Of a DNA stretch of 14,750 nt, positions 13,498 to 14,750 are shown piece by piece. A model generated the notes under the pieces. That model saw nothing but the letters and a program-made list of their open reading frames with translations. It made no database searches and was not told the origin of the DNA. A program made the position numbers and the translations under genes. Within the stretch, counting starts at the first letter, position 1. Every line of letters begins with the position of its first letter. The stretch covers positions 1 through 14,750 of the forward strand of contig CACXDR010000330.1 in assembly GCA_902766415.1 (NCBI GenBank), read 5' to 3'. Source of the DNA: an uncultured Lachnospiraceae bacterium (GTDB lineage Bacteria > Bacillota_A > Clostridia > Lachnospirales > Lachnospiraceae).

Positions 13498-14436
13498 TCA
13501 CTTCGCCTCACTGAACAGCGGGGATGAGAGGTAGCGGTCGCCGGAATCCGGTAAAAGGACCACGATGGTCTTGCCCTCTGCCTCGGGGCGCTTCGCGACC
13601 TCGATCGCGGCCTTCAGCGCCGCGCCGGAGGAGATCCCGCAGAGAATGCCCTCGGCCTTTCCGAGGCGGCGGCCCTCAGCGAACGCGTCCTCGTCGGTGA
13701 CGGCGAGGACCTCGTCATAAACGGAGCGGTCCAGCGTCTCCGGGATGAAGTTCGCGCCGATCCCCTGGATCCCGTGCGGTCCCGCGAAGCCCTTCGTGAG
13801 GAGCGGGGAGGAGGCGGGCTCGACCGCGACGACGTGAAGGTCCGGCTTCCGGGACTTTAAGTACCTGCCGGTGCCGGTGAGCGTCCCGCCGGTCCCGACC
13901 GTGGCGACGAAATAATCGACACAGCCGTCGGTATCGTTCCAGATCTCCGGGCCGGTCGTCTTTTCATGCGCGGCAGGATTCGCCGGGTTCGTGAACTGGC
14001 CGATGATAAAGCTTCCGGGGATCTCCTTTTCAAGCTCCTCCGCCTTTCTGATGCAGCCGCTCATGCCCTCAGCGCCGGGAGAAAGGACGACCTCCGCGCC
14101 GTACGCCCGCATGAGGCTGATACGCTCCGCGCTCATGGAGTCCGGCATGACGATGATCGCCCGGTATCCGCGCGCCGCCGCGACGGAGGCGAGGCCGATG
14201 CCGGTGTTTCCGGAGGTGGGTTCGATGATCACGGAACCCTCCTTCAGGATGCCGCGCTCCTCAGCGTCGTCGATCATGCTTTTTCCGATGCGGTCCTTCG
14301 CGGAGCCCGCAGGGTTCAGATATTCGAGCTTTGCGAGAATACGTGCTCTGAGGCCCTCCGCGGCCTCGATGTGACGGAGCTCGAGAAGCGGCGTCCCGCC
14401 GATCAGCTGGTCCGCCGAAGTGTAGATCCTTGCCAT
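13498..14436 (-). CDS. cysK: Cysteine synthase A (O-acetylserine sulfhydrylase)
   Basis: A 312-residue PLP enzyme that converts O-acetyl-L-serine and sulfide to L-cysteine in the cytosol. From ATG 14436: IGGTPLLEL (12-20), the Schiff-base lysine K47 in NPAGSAKDR, the carboxylate-binding PTSGNTGIGLA (73-83), the phosphate-binding GTGGTLTGTG (181-190) and late GISSGAA. GPHGIQGIGANFIP matches CysK proteins, supporting CysK over the related cystathionine beta-synthase or threonine synthase groups; CysM remains a minor alternative. ATG 14436 is preferred because GGAGGG (14449-14444) lies 7 nt upstream. An in-frame ATG at 14451 overlaps this ribosome-binding site and would add five residues. The gene is monocistronic, convergent with scrK, and ends at the shared bidirectional terminator. 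Confidence 0.95.
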   Translation of the reverse strand: MARIYTSADQLIGGTPLLELRHIEAAEGLRARILAKLEYLNPAGSAKDRIGKSMIDDAEERGILKEGSVIIEPTSGNTGIGLASVAAARGYRAIIVMPDSMSAERISLMRAYGAEVVLSPGAEGMSGCIRKAEELEKEIPGSFIIGQFTNPANPAAHEKTTGPEIWNDTDGCVDYFVATVGTGGTLTGTGRYLKSRKPDLHVVAVEPASSPLLTKGFAGPHGIQGIGANFIPETLDRSVYDEVLAVTDEDAFAEGRRLGKAEGILCGISSGAALKAAIEVAKRPEAEGKTIVVLLPDSGDRYLSSPLFSEAK

Positions 14437-14518
14437 AGTATGTCCCTCCATAAAATACGTCTTTTCTGTCTTAACAGCGTACCGGACGCAGGATGCCCTG
14501 CTTTTCCTGTCAGGCTCT

Positions 14519-14548
14519 ATTATATCCCGGGACCGGGACCGCCCGCAA
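14519..14548 (-). promoter_or_regulatory. Candidate cysK promoter
   Basis: On the minus strand a perfect TATAAT (14524-14519) lies 18 bp after TTGCGG (14548-14543). The predicted leader to ATG 14436 is about 75 nt and contains a small palindrome (GCAGG-ATGC-CCTGC, 14488-14501). The -35 match is weak. Confidence 0.5.
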
Positions 14549-14601
14549 CCATGCGGTCCGGAATCGATATTATCGCGCCCCGGACCCGGGACGCTTTTGC
14601 C

Positions 14602-14687
14602 TTGCGCACCCCGGACCCGGGCCGCTTTGCGGCCCTGCGCCTCCGGGCGGCTTTGCGCACCCCGGACTCGGGCCGCTTTGCGGCCCT
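14602..14687. repeat. Tandem GC-rich hairpin repeat, 51-bp period
   Basis: A 35-nt unit occurs at 14602-14636 and 14653-14687 with one mismatch, 51 bp apart. Each contains the 7-bp hairpin GGGCCGC-TTT-GCGGCCC preceded by GCACCCCGGAC. A further degenerate start of the unit (CCCCGGACCCGGG) lies at 14578-14590. The second unit is also the first half of dispersed-repeat copy B. Confidence 0.75.
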
Positions 14688-14736
14688 CGTTGTCGGCAGT
14701 CAGAGGCGCTTCGCGCCTTGGCCGCCTCGGAATTAT
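14657..14736 (+). repeat. Dispersed two-hairpin repeat, copy B
   Basis: Aligns without gaps to the reverse complement of 4731-4810. GCACCCCGGA starts both copies, and AGGCGCTTCGCGCCTTG begins exactly 47 nt later in both. The first hairpin keeps its stem although two base pairs differ (A-T and T-A in copy A; G-C and C-G here). The copy may continue past the window's right edge. Confidence 0.65.
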
Positions 14737-14750
14737 GAGTAAACGCAGTC

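Overview
This window reads as a chromosomal segment from a GC-rich (roughly 60% by eye) Gram-positive anaerobe, most likely a Clostridia/Lachnospiraceae-type gut bacterium. The basis is AGGAGG-type ribosome-binding sites before nearly every gene, Rho-independent terminators, a Firmicute Rae1/YacP-type domain, and family-level resemblance of the proteins. I see no rRNA, tRNA, CRISPR array, transposase or phage gene.

Layout: (1) 1-2516, minus strand, running off the left edge: a large Tet(M)/EF-G-like GTPase joined through a basic linker to a C-terminal NYN nuclease domain resembling Rae1/YacP, the ribosome-dependent mRNA endonuclease. This is the most striking item: an apparent one-polypeptide combination of an A-site-binding translational GTPase and an A-site mRNA nuclease. 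(2) 2560-4666: a PfkB sugar kinase (probable KDG kinase, minus) divergent from a FadR/FCD-type GntR regulator (plus). A short AT-rich promoter region between them has two ~21-bp direct repeats that look like the regulator's operators. (3) 4667-4881: a gene-free stretch of hairpins, including one copy of a dispersed structured repeat found again at the right edge. (4) 4882-9250: a tight four-gene plus-strand operon, an M20D amidohydrolase followed by rfbF-rfbG-rfbH, making CDP-glucose, then CDP-4-keto-6-deoxyglucose, then the C3-deoxygenation step. No RfbI-type reductase, finishing enzyme or glycosyltransferase is in view. (5) 9251-9593: a hairpin-rich leader or attenuator-like gap before (6) an HddA-like GHMP sugar kinase (9594-10586) with a strong terminator.

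(7) 10722-12104, minus strand: a MATE-family multidrug/cation antiporter. (8) 12376-13323, plus: a fructokinase. (9) 13498-14436, minus: a cysteine synthase, convergent with the fructokinase, the two sharing a bidirectional terminator. (10) 14452-14750: cysK promoter and a block of GC-rich palindromic repeats.

Functionally the window mixes housekeeping or catabolic genes (KDG kinase, fructokinase, cysteine synthase) with accessory surface-sugar synthesis (rfbFGH, heptose-type kinase) and ribosome-protection or drug-export-like functions (Tet-like GTPase, MATE). All functional calls rest on reading motifs by eye; no database search was possible.
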